Source: Aralia elata (taxonomy: Eukaryota > Streptophyta > Magnoliopsida > Apiales > Araliaceae). From it: DNA of 64,000 nucleotides. The position numbers and the translations under genes were made by a program. This document shows, piece by piece, positions 34,101 to 44,601 of the stretch; within the stretch, counting starts at the first letter, position 1; each line of letters opens with the position of its first letter. Where the stretch lies: contig CM068386.1 in NCBI GenBank assembly GCA_034770075.1, positions 82,251,007-82,315,006 on the forward strand, in the 5' to 3' direction. The notes under the pieces are model-generated. The model was not told where the DNA came from and did not search any database. It saw only the letters and a program-made list of their open reading frames with translations.

Positions 34101-35935
34101 TCATTTCAGCCCGCAGCACAACAATTTCTTTTTTGACTTCATCCAATTTCTTCTCCCATGGCTTGACCCGTGAATTAAAATCTGCACCCTTTCCTTTTTT
34201 ATCGGCTTCTATGTACTCAATATTGGACGCAACATCATGTCCGTGTAAAAACTGAAATCCACCCAAATCCAACCTCTCATTCTCATCAAACGTAGGAAAA
34301 ATCAATTGAATCTTCAGCTGAAACATATGGTGAACAATAAGTATAGCAACTTTAAAATATTAAACAATTAAAAAACACATAAAAGAATACAACAAACATA
34401 AAGTTAATTCAAGTAACCAAATATAGACATAAAGGTAAACAAACAAAATATATATAAAAACTAACATACCTGTGCAGAACTAAAAATCAAATCATTCAGC
34501 TTGTCAAATGAAGGAGACTTCCCCAATTCCTTCCATTTAAACAATCTAACATCTGACTGGTGATCATCAACACATAACCCCTTCTCTTTCAAATCGATAA
34601 TTGTTTCAAACAAAAAAACTTGGAAAACATACGGCAAACCATTCAACTTATAATATCTACAGTAATTCTCCTTATAAAAGTTATATACAACACACCCATT
34701 CCTTCCCTTCTTAACCTTCCCCTTCACAGCAACAGACAGTGATCTCTTTGTCAGTTCAAAGGCATATTTTCCCCAAGGATAACTATCAAAGTCGCCGTAC
34801 GATAAAAAATTTAGCAATACCTCATCCACATGATTATCAAGAACAGTAGCTAAAATATAATTAAAAACCAAAAATATGACAGACATCCTAAAAGCCTCCT
34901 CATCATTATCAAAAATAGCCTCCCTATATATCTTCCCAATACTAGAACGAGTAACAACCTCGTCTTGAAAAAACTTTGAAACTAACCTATTCTTCATTCC
35001 CTTGAACGCTGAAATGTCTTCATCTCCATGAGAACGCAAACCAGAAATCAAACAGATTTCAGGCAACCCAAATCTTACCCTTTTGTCACCAAGAAGAAAC
35101 CACAATTCCCCACTGTCCTTTTGATAAACTTCCCTAACCAACACTTGGTGAATTAGCTGTGAAAACATTTGAGGTTTAACAACATTGATAAATTTTCCCA
35201 AACAAGACGACTCAAGCTTTTCCAGCTGAGATATAGTCAACTTATTGGTGATCAAACTAGGAACATCCATATCACACCAATAAATAATCTTTGCCGAGAA
35301 ATTACGGTGGCGCTCAATGTAATATAGATCCCAAAACTGCATATATAATACAAAAACAACAAAGAACATATAAGGTCAGCTATTTACTCAATTGTACCAA
35401 AATAGTATCCAAAAAACAATCAATAGTTTCCAAATCATATTGTAACAGTAAAATAAACTAAAATTGAATGGAATATAACCACTGTAACAAAATTTCATTC
35501 TCAATATCCAAATATAATAAGAACATTGCCAAAAACATATTCAACAGTATACATTAACAACATAATAATTCAAAAAAATAAAATAAAATATCTTACCTTA
35601 AGAAGCTTCTGCCGAGGGATAATATTCGCGCTAGATAACTTTACCGCACCATCATCTTCGGCTTTACACTCTTTGTTTACTTTATCTTCAAAATCAGAGT
35701 CTGAAACCATCAACTCATTATGTTCCATTAAAACAAGTTTCCCAGATTTTTTACCCTTCAAATCAGATTTTACAACTCCCTTCTTTAGTTGCTTAGAGGA
35801 CTTGACCACAACATCCTCCAAAACTTTATCCCCTTCCCTACTGGAATAATCATCCCTACTCCTTTTCAACTTCCCATCGATTTTCTTAACAACAGCCACC
35901 CCATCATTTTTCCTCGTATTAACCATCCTATACAA
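31120..35935 (-). CDS. MULE-1 DUF1985 / Ulp1-like cysteine protease gene, eight exons
   Basis: Proposed exons on minus: 35935-35598, 35336-34469, 34317-33856, 33771-33688, 33552-33230, 33141-33018, 31927-31401 and 31315-31120, each with consensus splice sites. Exon 1 is basic and Lys/Ser-rich (MVNTRKNDGVAVVKK). Exon 2 is a DUF1985 domain (WFLLGDKRVRFGLPEICLIS, given in part, and YPWGKYAFELTKRSL). Exon 3 is a charged helical linker. The last two exons form the C48 (Ulp1/SENP) protease: GPDHWFLLVFDVHRRVLVVYNS supplies the catalytic His and Asp, and LPEQIDG joined to DCGMF supplies Gln and Cys. All four key residues are present and no stop is seen. The family removes SUMO from substrates; its role in MULE biology is unknown. 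Confidence 0.83.
32041..33009. repeat. Tandem direct duplication (~420 bp, offset 551) in an intron of the Ulp1 gene
   Basis: 32041-32459 repeats as 32592-33009. Shared text includes TTTTCTAAACAAGTA and CATAATGTC..TCCCAATTTC. Both lie between the sixth and seventh proposed exons. The second copy directly abuts the exon at 33018. Confidence 0.82.
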
Positions 35936-36137
35936 AAAACATTCAAATACATCAACATTCTTTCCTAGTTAGTAAACACAAGAAACAACAACATGCAAGT
36001 ATGCATATGATCTCAACACAATTTTCATCAAGCAAAATAACAATATCAAACAAAAAAAAATTAAAATGACACAATATCCACTATTCAAATAATTTTATAC
36101 GACAACAAAACTTTAATCGCGAACAAACTCAACCAAA

Positions 36138-36689
36138 TCAACACAAGCACCAACAAATACGAGAATATGAGTTCCCAAAAATCAAAATAAAGGTTTCCAG
36201 ACGAAGAACTAACAGTAAGCCCCAAACTACTACTCTAAAAAGAAACCATATTTCTAACAGACAAATAAAATCGAACCACCAAATAGAAAAACCTGAAATG
36301 ACGAACGGCAAAGATAGAGAAACCAACAGTGACACACCAATCCGAATGAAATGAATGAACTCGCAACCACGAAGAAGAAATCCAAAAACAATTTCGAAAG
36401 AACAATGGCAGAAGAATAAGTTTTACTCGCTTTGGTTATCGAGTTCCCAAAAAGCGAAATAAGGGTTTCAAAACAAATAGCAGTTTCCAATTTTAAAAAA
36501 TGTAATCAGCGCTGAATATGGGCCATATCAAAAACCGTTTAAAATAAACAACTAAATAAAAGGGATAAGATTGCACTATTTTTAAAATTAAAAATTAAAA
36601 ATGCACTTTTTTGAAAATATTTTATTTATGCACTTGTTTTATGATATTTTACTAAAATGTACTATAAAATGTAAATGTTTCTTAATTAA
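36138..36689. other. Upstream region of the Ulp1 gene inside MULE-1
   Basis: Non-coding, AT-rich, between the start of the Ulp1 gene and the right TIR. Short open frames on minus here are hydrophobic by composition and show no family feature. The promoter of the Ulp1 gene is expected here or in the TIR. Confidence 0.45.
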
Positions 36690-38301
36690 AAGTCCAAATA
36701 GCAGCCTAATTGATAATTAAAATAGCCCAAGTCAAACCATTTGAACTATTAATGACCAACGGTCACGTTTTCAGCAACATGAAGTATATAATGTTTGGAA
36801 GACGGCTCATTTTTTGTTCTAGCGTTGGAGTGAGTTCATTTACTTTTTTTAATTTACTGCGTTAAATTTTTTTTGTGTCCGGCTTACTTGCTCAATAATG
36901 CTATTACAACTAGCAATGTTCACGTAATATTGTTATTATGAACAATATTAAGATTACTAATTCTTCCCCTATTCCACTTTTTATAATAGTGATATTCTTT
37001 TAATTACTTTATTTAATCAGTTAATTAGTCCAGCTCAATATCGCCATTCTAATAAGCGATTTAACTGTTTTAATCAAATTTGAATTCTGTAATATATCAC
37101 ACGGGTAAGCATCAATTTTTGGTATAAAGACTTAGGTATTTTCTTCTCTTACTCAGACATTCGTTATCTTGTAAAGCCCAAACGTATTCATCTTCCTTAT
37201 CAGAAGGAGGCATCAAGACAAACCCTAACTTTACCGGGTATTTGTGGTATTTCATTTGTGATTAATGTAGGAGATATTAACCTTCGGTATTAGTTGTAAT
37301 GTAGATTTGATATGTTAAATGTGACTACTTAGTGTTTAAGATTTGAATAGTTGAAAGATAGGTTTTTGATTTTGCAATAATAGCTGAAAGATGGGTTTTT
37401 TGTCTTGCAATAGTAGGTTGTGTTCCTCTCTTTGGCTCGGTTCCTTCGTGGTGCATTGGTAGATATTTTATAAAATTTGTTGTTGTGACCATTCCTTGGT
37501 AATATTATTTTCCAGTTGTCTAAGTATCAGTTTTTGAAATTTATATTACCTCTCATGCATACTGATTTTTGATCGTTGTACTACTGGTATCTCATGTGAA
37601 TTTATTTTTCTATCCAATGGCCGCGAGTTGTTTCTTTCAAATGCTGGCTTGTTCGTGGATGATGAAAGATGCTGATGCATATGAGAAATACCCAAGAGAA
37701 GAAGAACCTAATGTTACTGAGCAAAAGGTAGTCTTGTTTGCCATAACTGATTACAACTTTTCTTTTTATAAGTCTTGAACTTGCTGGAATTTCAGATTGC
37801 TAGTAGTCATAGATTATTCTTTTAGTATGTTGTGATTTCATTCAAGTTTCAACATATTCCGAAAAAGAAATTACATTTGATCTTTCTATTTTAAATATTG
37901 CCTTTTTGGTGGGTTATAATATAAGTTTTGACTGAAGTATCAATTAATTTAGAGAAGTTAATTAAGAATCGTATCGATTTCTTGTCGTCTGTTAAGAGAA
38001 TGCTTGTATGTATGGAAGGAGCAATTGATATACATATGATATGAGAGACACACTACACCCAGTAGCATGCGCTTGGCCTCATGCGCTGGGGAAACCGGAG
38101 TATGAGCCGAGAGAGAACCAAAACGACATCGTTTTGATGCACCCTTTTTCACATGTGTATATTACTGCATATACATGTATGTTTATATTATAATCTATGT
38201 ACGTATATAATATTATATACATGTGTGTGCGCGCACACATGCATGTATGTAATCATATTTATGAACTTGCATTTGATTGAAACTTTGAAAGTTCAGTTAA
38301 C
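36690..38301. repeat. MULE-1 right terminal inverted repeat (~1.6 kb)
   Basis: Inverted counterpart of 23586-25195. It contains the degenerate copy of the captured exon (37617-37730) and a one-mismatch copy of the GACGTC palindrome at 38120-38135. It ends at GTTAAC (38296-38301). Confidence 0.88.
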
Positions 38302-38310
38302 ATATATATA

Positions 38311-39195
38311 GGGGGAAATGGGCATACATAGCCTTGCAGAAAATATTTTACACAGTCTGTCCGAAACGACGTCGTTTTGGGCAGATTTGTTTTTTTAAAA
38401 TAAACACGGTTCCACCTCCCACATCTTCTCTCCTCCCCAATCGCGCATAAGGGCTTCGCTCCTCCCAGAAATCGCCACCGCTCTCGGTCTCTCCGAGCTC
38501 ATTCTCGTCGGCCGCCGCGATTTCAACTCCTTCGGCAGCCACTTCTACAACTCCCTCTCTTTCCTCGGTGTAATCTTCAAACTCTATATGGTTATTCGCG
38601 TCTCTTCGAGCTACATACATTCGAACTGAATATTTGAAAGTTTCGACTCAAGGATTTGGTCTCAATACTTTGGAGTTTCAAAGCAAGGATTTGATCAGTT
38701 GAGTTGTATCGGGAATTGATTTAAAGGTGCGTATTTTTCCACATAGAATTTAATTTATTGATACGTTACTTGTTCTGGGAATTGATTAGAATCTCCAATA
38801 ATTTACTGTACTTTCCTTTTTTTGGGTTGAATACTAGATGATTGGAATATTAAACTAGTTGGTGGGGGTAAACTTAATCATGAAGCTATTGAGAACTTTC
38901 GCATCTATCTCATATTCCTTATTCTGTGTGTATGTGTCTTGATTTTTAATTTCAGTTGTTGGGTGCATGTTAATGTTTTAGTTAGTCTGGATGGATTGGT
39001 TGACCTTTTGATTGCATATAATATATTGAGATAATCCGAAAATTATTAAATTTCCTAATACAAATGCTTAAAGCTTCAAATTTTATGCTCGAATGATGCT
39101 GGATACGAGCTAGAGAAACGTATAATTTATGATTGTGAAATTAGGAGTAAGTATCGAAGATACCTGACAAAGTAATCCCTGTTGTTGGATGGTTA
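38311..39195. repeat. Left inverted arm, inner part
   Basis: Reverse-complement match to about 55325-56222. It begins immediately after MULE-1 and ends around CCTGTTGTTGGAT, beyond which the two sides diverge. It contains a GC-richer segment at 38400-38620 (see the antisense frame). Confidence 0.87.
38348..38620 (-). other. Open frame conserved in both inverted arms (copy A)
   Basis: It reads MYVARRDANNHIEFEDYTEE then REGVVEVAAEGVEIA and ends SPYARLGRREDVGGG. Copy B at 55909-56120 on plus differs at 9 of about 69 residues without a stop. The opposite strand also stays open in one frame in both copies, so coding status is undecided. I recognise no family. Confidence 0.35.
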
Positions 39196-39530
39196 TATGG
39201 TTATATGATTGTTCAATAAGCCCAAGAACAAAAAGATTAAGTTTTGCCATTTTAACTCTTCATTATATTTCCTTCCATACTTTTACTGATTTTTTCATTG
39301 ATACATCAATTATCTCGTTACCTTTTGATTTCCCAGGCGGAAAGCATCTAACTTTAACAATCTTTGAAGGCAAAAAGTTTATCCATATATAGTTATATTG
39401 TGGTAAAAATATCGGCCTTTACCAGCTTGGAATCAAAGGTTAATCATCTCTACTTTACAATTGAGGGCTGCATTGACTAGAAGTAAGCAGAACCGGACAA
39501 TCCACCTTTTGCAGTAGTAGGCGGCGTTAT

Positions 39531-39994
39531 CATGTTATCATTTTTGGAATTAAAAAATCAAATGTTGGTTGGAGGAATAATGGCAGCTGAGTTAGGGGAC
39601 CAAGGTGGGATGAGCAAAGGGTATGGTTTTCTGGTCTTAATATTGATTTGCATTTATGTTGCTGGTTTTGGCTTGTCATGGGGTCCGTTGGGATGGTTGG
39701 TTCCAAGTGAAATTTCCCCACTATAGATCCGATCAGCCGGACAAAGTATAACTGTGGCAGTGGGATTTCTCTTCACTTTCCTAGTAGCTCTAACCATGCT
39801 TTGCCACTTGAAGTCTCGGATTTTCTTCTTTTTCGGAGGATTTCGGAGGATGGGTGGCTGTGATGACCCTGTTTGTGTACATATTACTGCCATAGACTAA
39901 AAATTTGCCGATTGAACATATGGATAGAATATGGAAGGAGCATTGGTTCTGGAAGAAATTTGTTGATGAAGAAAAGTCTAAATCAGGGATATAA
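39531..39994 (+). pseudogene. Sugar transporter (STP/monosaccharide-H+ symporter), C-terminal pseudogene
   Basis: The plus strand reads GYGFLVLILICIYVAGFG, SWGPLGWLVPSEISPL, a stop, IRSAGQSITVAVGFLFTFLV, IFFFFGG, VAVMTLFVYILLP, a stop, TKNLPIEHMDRIWKEHWFW and KKFVD. This matches the last four transmembrane helices and tail of plant STP hexose carriers, including the PSEIFPLE..RSAG and PETK signatures. Both signature glutamates are converted to stops and a ~10-bp duplication near 39840 shifts the frame. The protein would be a plasma-membrane hexose/H+ symporter. It lies just inside the left inverted arm and may be cargo captured by MULE-2. Confidence 0.88.
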
Positions 39995-40218
39995 AAGTTT
40001 TACTGAATGAGTTCACTAATATACCCGCGAATCGCGATATATCTATCTTATACAGCCCAGACTCTGAGTTCCTTTGTCAGTGCTTTAGAATTGGGCTATG
40101 TAGTATGTAATGTCCAGAGACGATGTTTTATGGTAATAGTAGTAGCTGATCCAAATCTCTCGGGAAAATATATGTATTAATGTAATAATGCAAATTTATT
40201 TTTGCTAGAAAATGGATG

Positions 40219-40266
<48 letters not shown>

Positions 40267-40864
40267 CTACATAGCCAGTTTATGCATGGTTTCAGTTACT
40301 TGTATAATTCATGAATGGTCAAATTATCTTCTTTGAATGGAAGGATTAAGTTTATGGATATGAAATTTTACTTGTTACTGTTGAATACATGGTTAAAAAA
40401 ATTTATTTCGTTAAAATGTTAACGTATAAAACTATACAAAAATCTTGAAACAAAGAGCAGAACTAGATATTAGTCCAAACAGGTGCTACCAGTCATTAAG
40501 CATGTAGACATTACAGTATATTGTATATTTGACTAGCACAACACATCATTCAGAGTTGACAATAAATACTTTCAAGTTTCAACTAACTAGCATGTTCAGA
40601 AGTTTTTCATATTTAAATTCTGCTACTATCTCCGGTCCATCCAAAATGAACTTTCATCAAACAGTTGACTTAGATCTCAACAAAAACAAGTGGACAATCG
40701 ATACTCAATGGATACTAAATGTTGTACATTTTTGTTATCTACAATGGCTGTATTATACAGTGGTATTTGGTCCAATCCTCCATGCTTGTTAATGAATAGA
40801 AAGGCATCGAATGACGACTGGGAGTGAGATCTGGAAAGGTTTGAAAATGTGACAGCTGGATAAC
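39995..40864. other. Intergenic, with an AT microsatellite at 40220-40261
   Basis: No coding sequence recognised. A perfect (AT)n run of about 42 bp lies at 40220-40261. The region could be 3' flank of the captured transporter fragment. Confidence 0.5.
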
Positions 40865-41074
40865 TCATTCAGTCCGCTGGGCAGCCTCAACATACTGCTC
40901 AACAAGTTTCTTCACCTTCTCACCTTCCTTGATCAGGAAATTTGCATTTGCATCTTTGGAGTGGTGCTTCATAATTTTATCAGTTGTCTTCCCTACATCC
41001 CATCCACACTGTTCAACCATGATCACACCACTTTTGCACAGCGGTCTGATGTGCTCTTTAATGTAAGCTTCCAT
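40865..41074 (-). pseudogene. Terminal exon of an unidentified gene
   Basis: On minus, an acceptor TCAATGCAG precedes an open stretch beginning MEAYIKEHIRPLCKSGVIMV and ending VEQYVEAAQRTE at a stop. It is balanced in composition and looks like genuine protein: GWDVGKTTDKIMKHHSKDA is probably the most diagnostic part. I do not recognise the family. No other exon is visible nearby, so it is probably a captured or orphan fragment. Confidence 0.5.
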
Positions 41075-41688
41075 CTGCATTGAAAAGGAAATACTGATGA
41101 GCAAACCAAGAACTTGAAATATAAAATGCAATAAATCTTGACGTATAAAGTGAAGAAAACAGCAGTACAAGCAAAAAATATTCTACCATATGAAACAAAG
41201 AGCACAACTAGATATGATACACCCATTTTGTTAACGTATAGCAGTCATTCGAAAATACACAACTGATAACTTAATACAATGATAATTTGTAGATTTCATT
41301 CTATTTTCAAAACTAAAACCTGTAGATTTCAACATGGGATCGAGTTATGACTTATACAATGTAACAAGGCCAAAAGACCTGACTGACATACACAACTGAT
41401 GAAGCTAATGTAATATCTATACAATCTTACAAAAAAATCCACTTTGATACATACAATCCACTTTAATATCTATACGTTTAGTTGTAAAGGGGTCATGTTC
41501 ATCACGTTTTCATAGTCAGAATAAGAAGTACCTGTATCTTTGGTGGCCTTGTCTTTTCCTTTATTCTCTTTCTCATTATCGCTGTCTTTGTTATGTTGAT
41601 TTGCTATTAATAAACGACAATAAAAGTAAAAATTAAATATTTATAATAAAAATAAATAAAAACAATAACAAATTGATGTGTTTGTACC

Positions 41689-42845
41689 TAGTTTTGGACA
41701 AGTAGTCCCATAATGGTTGGCTTCTCCACACTCTCCATAATAACGGGTTTGTTTACCCTTTACTTCTTGAGCTACCTCTCTACCCGATTGAAATCTCGAG
41801 GCTCCCCTTGGTCTACCTTTAGGCTTTAGTACTCACTGGTTCACTGGGATCACGCACTGTTATTTTTGGAATGTCAACAAAGGACACAACTGGACTAGAT
41901 GTTTGAGTTGAATCCATCTGACTAACCACATCTTGAAATTTTTTCTCCTCTATCCTTTTTATTATGTCATCCAACAAATATTCAACTTTATTAAAAATTG
42001 TCAGTTATGAAGTAGCATCTTGTAACACTTTGGATATTTTTGATTTGAGGGAAAACATCATCATAGGAGTTACATCAACCTCACTTGATGAACAACCAAT
42101 AATATCAGGTCGATACTTAGCATCTATAGTCCATCTTTTCAATATATATCTTTCTGGAATGGAAACAAATTTTTTGAATCTCATAACACAAATGATATGC
42201 TTGCATATCATTCCTTCCATCTCGAACTTTGCACAAGAACAATTAAGAGTTTGTCCACCATCATACAAAACAGTTCTCCAATTAGCTTTATCTTTTCAAC
42301 TTTGTATTCAATTATGTCTCCATCCTTCCTCACCTTCTCCTTCCAATAGGAATAACTAGCCTTAAATTCAGCGTGAAATATGTCAAATATTTTCCTAGTG
42401 TAGGTTTGTCCAACCTCTTTCTCAATCTCCAACTCAGTCTCGTATATCGGTTGAGAATTTTTTGTCTTGAAATCTTCTTTCTTCTCTGCTTGCCGACAAG
42501 ATACAAGAGCATTTTCATATTGCCTCACAAACTCATTTAATGGAGTTAACGCATGAACAAATCCATCAAAAAATGAATTAATACTCTCACTACGTTGGGT
42601 AGATGTCATTCCAGTTGTAAAGATGTCTCTGAAGTATGCAGGAACCCATTGATGTCGCATTTCATACAAGTTCATCAACCAAATATTATTATTCAAAAGT
42701 TTCCACCGGCTCTCTGAATCTAATAAAGTTTCACTATAAAACCATGCTTTATACTCATTACAAAATGTTTGATTGCTAGAACGGAGGAGATGAAGTGTGA
42801 TATTCCAGACCTTAATAAGATTCGTATATGTAAATTCTGTGAATA
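41689..42845 (-). pseudogene. FAR1-related / MULE transposase-like gene, C-terminal half
   Basis: On minus, NEYKAWFYSETLLDSESRWK leads into LYEMRHQWVPAYFRD, TTGMTSTQRSESINSFFDGF and LNEFVRQYENAL. This is the highly characteristic C-terminal part of the MULE domain in FAR1/FHY3 family proteins. A SWIM finger follows, in another frame, at 42268-42005 (LNCSCAKFEMEGMICKHI). A Cys/His cluster near 41700-41790 (YYGECGEANHYGTTCP) resembles a zinc knuckle. Frameshifts near 42265 and 41950 break the frame. The N-terminal half lies at 54306-55077 on the same strand; the DDE part between is absent. FAR1 proteins derive from MULE transposases, so this could be a transposase or a domesticated relative. 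Confidence 0.82.
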
Positions 42846-44005
42846 TTAAATGAAATTTCTTATTCTGACTCTGTGTTATGTGATTGTATATTTTAATAAA
42901 GAATTAGGTCAAATAAAAATATTTTTGAAGCTACTTAGTCATGCTTACACGGACAAAATGATTTGTCGTGTTTTTCACGATTTCACCGAGAAGCATCCCG
43001 ACAAATTATTTTCAGTAAGTTGTTGTGTCGTGCTTGGGAATGACAAAGTGATTTGTCATGCTTCAAAGTTAATATAAAAATATATTAATTGATAAAAACC
43101 TAAATAAGTTAATTAGGATTAAAAATGATAACTTGAATTATAAACCCTAATTATAAAACCCTAATTATAAAACCCTAATTGACAATTGTTAACCGAATTT
43201 GTGAACCAAAACCCTAATTGGTGCACAAGAGTTCTAGTTGATATAATTAGATCTTAAGTAATGAAACATAATATAAATTCTGAATCATTAAACTTAAATT
43301 AAACCTTAATTGAAGGATTGAAACCCTAAATCATAAATTAGAAAACTCTAACCCTAATTAGGAAACCCTAATTCTAATTATGAAATCCTAAACCTTAATT
43401 ATGAAACTTAAAGCTTAATTAAGTTATTACTAACCTAATTAGGTTATCCTAAACATAAATTACTAAACCCTAATCATGATTAATGTGAATTAAACCTAGA
43501 TTAGTAAACTAACCAATTAGAAAAGTTGTAGGAGTGTGCTAGCTTGTGCCCAACACACTCCAACACACTCCAGCACAAGCATGAGGCCAAGATCAAATTT
43601 GAAGTAGCACAAGTTTAATGGCTAGATATTTGCGGAGGCAAAAATGTGTGAAAAGTCCATAAAACCCTAATTTTGCAATTCTATAAATAGCTCAAGCCTC
43701 GGCCATTTAGACCTACGAATTCATAGTTCAAACACTCACAAATATAACCTAGATAAACTCCAAGTGAAGTCCCAATTAGATCCTAAACATCAGATCAAGA
43801 ATTAGCTCAAAAAGGTACAAAACCCTAATTTTATGCTAGATCTTTAAAGTTTAGTTAAAGTTTATGTTTTAGTGTTTAGGAATACTTAATAACATGTTAT
43901 TTGATGATCTAGGTTGTTAAATCATGTTTCTATAACATCTAGATATGAAAATTAGGTAAAAATAGCCAACTGTTCAAGACAGTCAAGAACAGTCTGACAA
44001 GGGAC
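42846..44005 (+). other. Old LTR-like sequence, left of the CACTA insertion
   Basis: A TATA-like CTATAAATAGCTC at 43681 is followed by leader-like sequence. 43080-43460 repeats AAACCCTAATT-like words with variable spacing. It may be an old LTR into which the CACTA element inserted, but ends were not found. Confidence 0.35.
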
Positions 44006-44025
44006 TTTCACTACAAGAAAAAGCC

Positions 44026-44340
44026 CTATCAGCGACCGCTCATCAGCGACCGCACGCGGTCGCAGAACCTTATCAGCGACCGCTCGCGGTCGTTGATAGT
44101 GGTCGCATATAATCTAGTCGCTGCGTGGTCATCAGCGACCACCATCTGCGAGCGATATATCAGCGACCGCACGTTAGCGACCAATGTCGTCGCTAAGATG
44201 AGTCATCGTGGGTCAGGTCTAACTGGTGACGTGGCCACGTGTTAGCGACCGGCATGAGCGACTGTGACGGTCGCTAATACCCTCACGATATCAGCGACCG
44301 CTGTTATTCATTAGAAACCGAATGCGGTCGCTGATACTTA
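44026..44340. repeat. CACTA left subterminal repeats
   Basis: About fifteen copies of AGCGACC / GGTCGCT in both orientations, often as ATCAGCGACCGC. In the family such repeats are binding sites for the TNPA-type protein. Confidence 0.9.
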
Positions 44341-44601
44341 AATTTAAAAAAAAATTACTTGTTTTGTGGATTTCCCAAAATATTTGTACCTGTTTTGTAC
44401 CTGCTTTATATCCCAACACACAGCAATATATATATAAATAAACCAACATCCATACAAATCCATCCATATATAGAAATTAATAAAATCAACATAGTAATAT
44501 AAACATCCACGCATTAAAAGCCTATATATATGAATAAGTTCTGTTAAGTAAAATTTATATACAACTGAAGATTAACGAATGAAGAACGAATACAAATGTC
44601 T

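Larger units (their letters stand above)
23586..38301 (+). mobile_element. MULE-1: 14.7-kb Mutator-like element with transposase and Ulp1-protease genes
   Basis: The ends are GTTAACTGAACTTTCAAAG at 23586 and its reverse complement ending at 38301, within terminal inverted repeats of about 1.6 kb. An AT-dinucleotide run of nine or ten bases flanks both sides (23576-23585 and 38302-38310). The empty counterpart in the inverted arm near 56220 has a single ATATATAT there, consistent with the 9-bp duplication of Mutator elements. Inside are a MURA-type transposase gene on plus and a DUF1985/Ulp1 gene on minus, converging towards the centre. MULEs carrying Ulp1-like genes are known (Kaonashi-type and CUMULE elements). 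Confidence 0.92.

Noticed and set aside
43080..43460. Telomere-like AAACCCTAA words
   Set aside because: The spacing is irregular, units are mostly AAACCCTAATT with AT filler, and no uninterrupted array occurs. It is better read as AT-rich LTR-like sequence than as an interstitial telomere.
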